Below are positions 5,871 to 6,592 of a DNA stretch of 6,592 bases, in pieces (the stretch's first letter is position 1; each line of letters opens with the position of its first letter). The translations under genes were made by a program, and so were the position numbers. This DNA is from Candidatus Krumholzibacteriia bacterium (lineage in GTDB: Bacteria > Krumholzibacteriota > Krumholzibacteriia > Krumholzibacteriales > Krumholzibacteriaceae). The notes beneath the pieces were generated by a model, which saw nothing but the letters and a program-made list of their open reading frames with translations, was not told the DNA's origin and did not search any database. The stretch is taken from assembly GCA_028706585.1 (NCBI GenBank), contig JAQTVX010000127.1, positions 1 to 6,592 on the forward strand, in the 5' to 3' direction.

Positions 5871-5897
5871 CGCTTCCCGGACAATGTCCCGGGAGCG
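5871..5897 (-). repeat. Inverted repeat (possible mRNA hairpin) in the rpsH-rplF spacer
   Basis: Within the 75-nt gap between S8 and L6, the transcript strand can pair TCCCGG with CCGGGA around an 8-nt loop. An outer CGC/GCG pair of arms adds further stem with a small irregularity, and an alternative pairing uses GGACA with TGTCC. No run of T follows on the transcript strand, so it does not look like an intrinsic terminator. It ends just upstream of the GGAGGT Shine-Dalgarno site of rplF. A role in processing, mRNA stability or translation control is inference only. Confidence 0.5.
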
Positions 5898-5926
5898 CTA
5901 CCGCCGCCGCGCGCCGGCGCGAGCGG

Positions 5927-6322
5927 CTACCAGATATGGCAGAGAACCTCTCCCCCAACGCCGAGGGCGCGGCACTCCTTGTCGGTCATAAGCCCCTTCG
6001 ACGTCGAGATGATCGCGATGCCGAACCCGCCCATGACGCGCGGAATCTTGTCCTTCGGTACGTACACGCGGCGGCTCGTGAGGCTCACTCGCTTCATTCC
6101 CTCGATCGCGCAGACGCGCTGCTCGTCGTATTTGTAATACACCCTGAGCAGCCCCTGCTTGTTGTCGTCGATGTACTTCACGTTCTTCACGTATCCGCTG
6201 TCGATCAGAATCTTGGCGATCCGCGCCTTGACGCGGGAGGCCGGAATATCGACGTACGTCTTCTTCGCCTTTTTGCCGTTGCGCAGCCGGACGATCATGT
6301 CGGCTATCGGATCGGTTACCAT
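5927..6322 (-). CDS. rpsH: 30S ribosomal protein S8
   Basis: S8 is a primary 16S rRNA-binding protein of the platform, needed for early small-subunit assembly. The 131 residues match the usual size (E. coli has 130). The N terminus reads TDPIADM, as is typical, and the C-terminal half has the family signature GIAIISTSKGLMTDKEC at about 101-117, followed by LGVGGEVLC and a terminal Trp. The ATG start has GAGGT about 10 nt upstream. Another ATG overlapping that site is out of frame. The gene follows rpsN after 47 nt and is followed by a 75-nt spacer before rplF. In E. coli S8 represses the spc operon by binding its mRNA near rplE, and that region lies outside the window, so regulation here cannot be judged. 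Confidence 0.98.
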   Translation of the reverse strand: MVTDPIADMIVRLRNGKKAKKTYVDIPASRVKARIAKILIDSGYVKNVKYIDDNKQGLLRVYYKYDEQRVCAIEGMKRVSLTSRRVYVPKDKIPRVMGGFGIAIISTSKGLMTDKECRALGVGGEVLCHIW

Positions 6323-6369
6323 TTCGCCATCACCTCAAATTTCTTACGACTCGTCATTGCGCCGTGAAG

Positions 6370-6555
6370 CTACCAGCTCGCCTTGACCACGCCCGGGATC
6401 TTCCCCTCGAGGGCGAGCTCGCGGAAACAGATGCGACACATCCCGAACTTGCGGAGATACGCCCGCGGGCGCCCGCACCTGCTGCACCGGAAGTATGCGC
6501 GCACCTTGAACTTCGGCGGTCTTTTCGATTTTGCGATCAAGCACTTCTTTGCCAC
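6370..6555 (-). CDS. rpsN: 30S ribosomal protein S14, type Z (zinc-binding, short form)
   Basis: S14 binds 16S rRNA in the head of the small subunit near S3, S10 and S19. The 61-residue product has the length of the short type Z family, against about 100 residues for the long zinc-free form. Cysteines C24 and C27 (CSRC) and C40 and C43 (CRIC) form the zinc site, followed by the family's FRELA segment and the typical ASW C terminus. The start is GTG, supported by an AAAGGGAG Shine-Dalgarno stretch 5 nt upstream, and the Ala-Lys-Lys opening is usual for S14. It sits between the presumed rplE end and rpsH, its standard position. All four cysteines are present, so this is the zinc-dependent (C+) version. 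Confidence 0.98.
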   Translation of the reverse strand: MAKKCLIAKSKRPPKFKVRAYFRCSRCGRPRAYLRKFGMCRICFRELALEGKIPGVVKASW

Positions 6556-6575
6556 TGATTCTCCCTTTCAACCTT

Positions 6576-6592
6576 TCAGCTCTGGCGGAGCG
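6576..6592 (-). CDS. rplE: Probable 3' end of 50S ribosomal protein L5 (rplE), partial
   Basis: Only the last few codons fall in the window. One minus-strand frame reads Leu-Arg-Gln-Ser and then TGA, and the two preceding bases (CG) would fit a proline codon, giving a Pro-Leu-Arg-like ending of the kind found at L5 C termini. L5 is the usual gene directly upstream of rpsN in spc operons, and this stop would lie 20 nt before the rpsN start. A second frame also closes nearby, with a TGA at 6568-6570, so the frame choice is not certain. The identity rests mostly on gene order. Confidence 0.45.

Noticed and set aside
5910..5921. Twelve-base palindrome CGCGCCGGCGCG in the rpsH-rplF spacer as an operator site
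   Set aside because: It is built only of C and G in a GC-rich spacer, has no loop for an RNA hairpin and no accompanying promoter elements, so chance is the simplest explanation.
6568..6592. Alternative frame for the rplE end (reading Pro-Pro-Glu-Leu-Lys-Gly before TGA)
   Set aside because: It does not resemble an L5 C terminus, while the neighbouring frame gives a Leu-Arg ending after a possible proline. The evidence is too short to be final.

Overview
This 6.6 kb window is one uninterrupted, tightly packed ribosomal-protein gene cluster read entirely on the minus strand: the second half of the spc operon running into the start of the alpha operon. In transcription order (right to left) it holds the probable last codons of rplE, then rpsN (S14), rpsH (S8), rplF (L6), rplR (L18), rpsE (S5), rpmD (L30), rplO (L15), secY, adk, map, infA (IF-1), rpmJ (L36), and the first 38 codons of rpsM (S13). 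No mobile element, CRISPR array, tRNA, rRNA, convincing promoter or terminator was found, and no stretch over 300 bases lacks a gene.

The organism is a bacterium with a fairly GC-rich genome (roughly 58-60% by eye). The insertion of adk-map-infA between secY and rpmJ/rpsM is the arrangement known from Firmicutes and many other non-proteobacterial phyla, and differs from E. coli. S14 is the short zinc-binding form, L36 is the zinc form, and adenylate kinase has a four-cysteine lid. L30 has a C-terminal extension, while L18 and S5 carry low-complexity basic segments. I infer an uncultured or less-studied lineage outside the Proteobacteria, but the sequence alone does not fix the phylum.

Region by region: 3.76-6.59 kb encodes small- and large-subunit proteins. 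1.97-3.27 kb encodes the SecY translocation channel. 0.57-1.96 kb encodes adenylate kinase and methionine aminopeptidase, which matures the N termini of new proteins. 0-0.5 kb encodes IF-1, L36 and S13. The genes are linked by short gaps, stop/start overlaps (TAATG at rplO-secY, ATGA at adk-map) and Shine-Dalgarno sites buried in upstream gene ends, all suggesting one polycistronic message with translational coupling. The four longest spacers (52-82 nt) each contain an inverted repeat.

I did not find an undescribed biological system here. The most unusual items are a Lys/Gly-rich insertion of about 40 residues inside L18, a repeat-built Arg/Asp/Ser tail at the S5 N terminus, the spacer hairpins, and the GTG start codons on 5 of 13 genes whose starts are visible.
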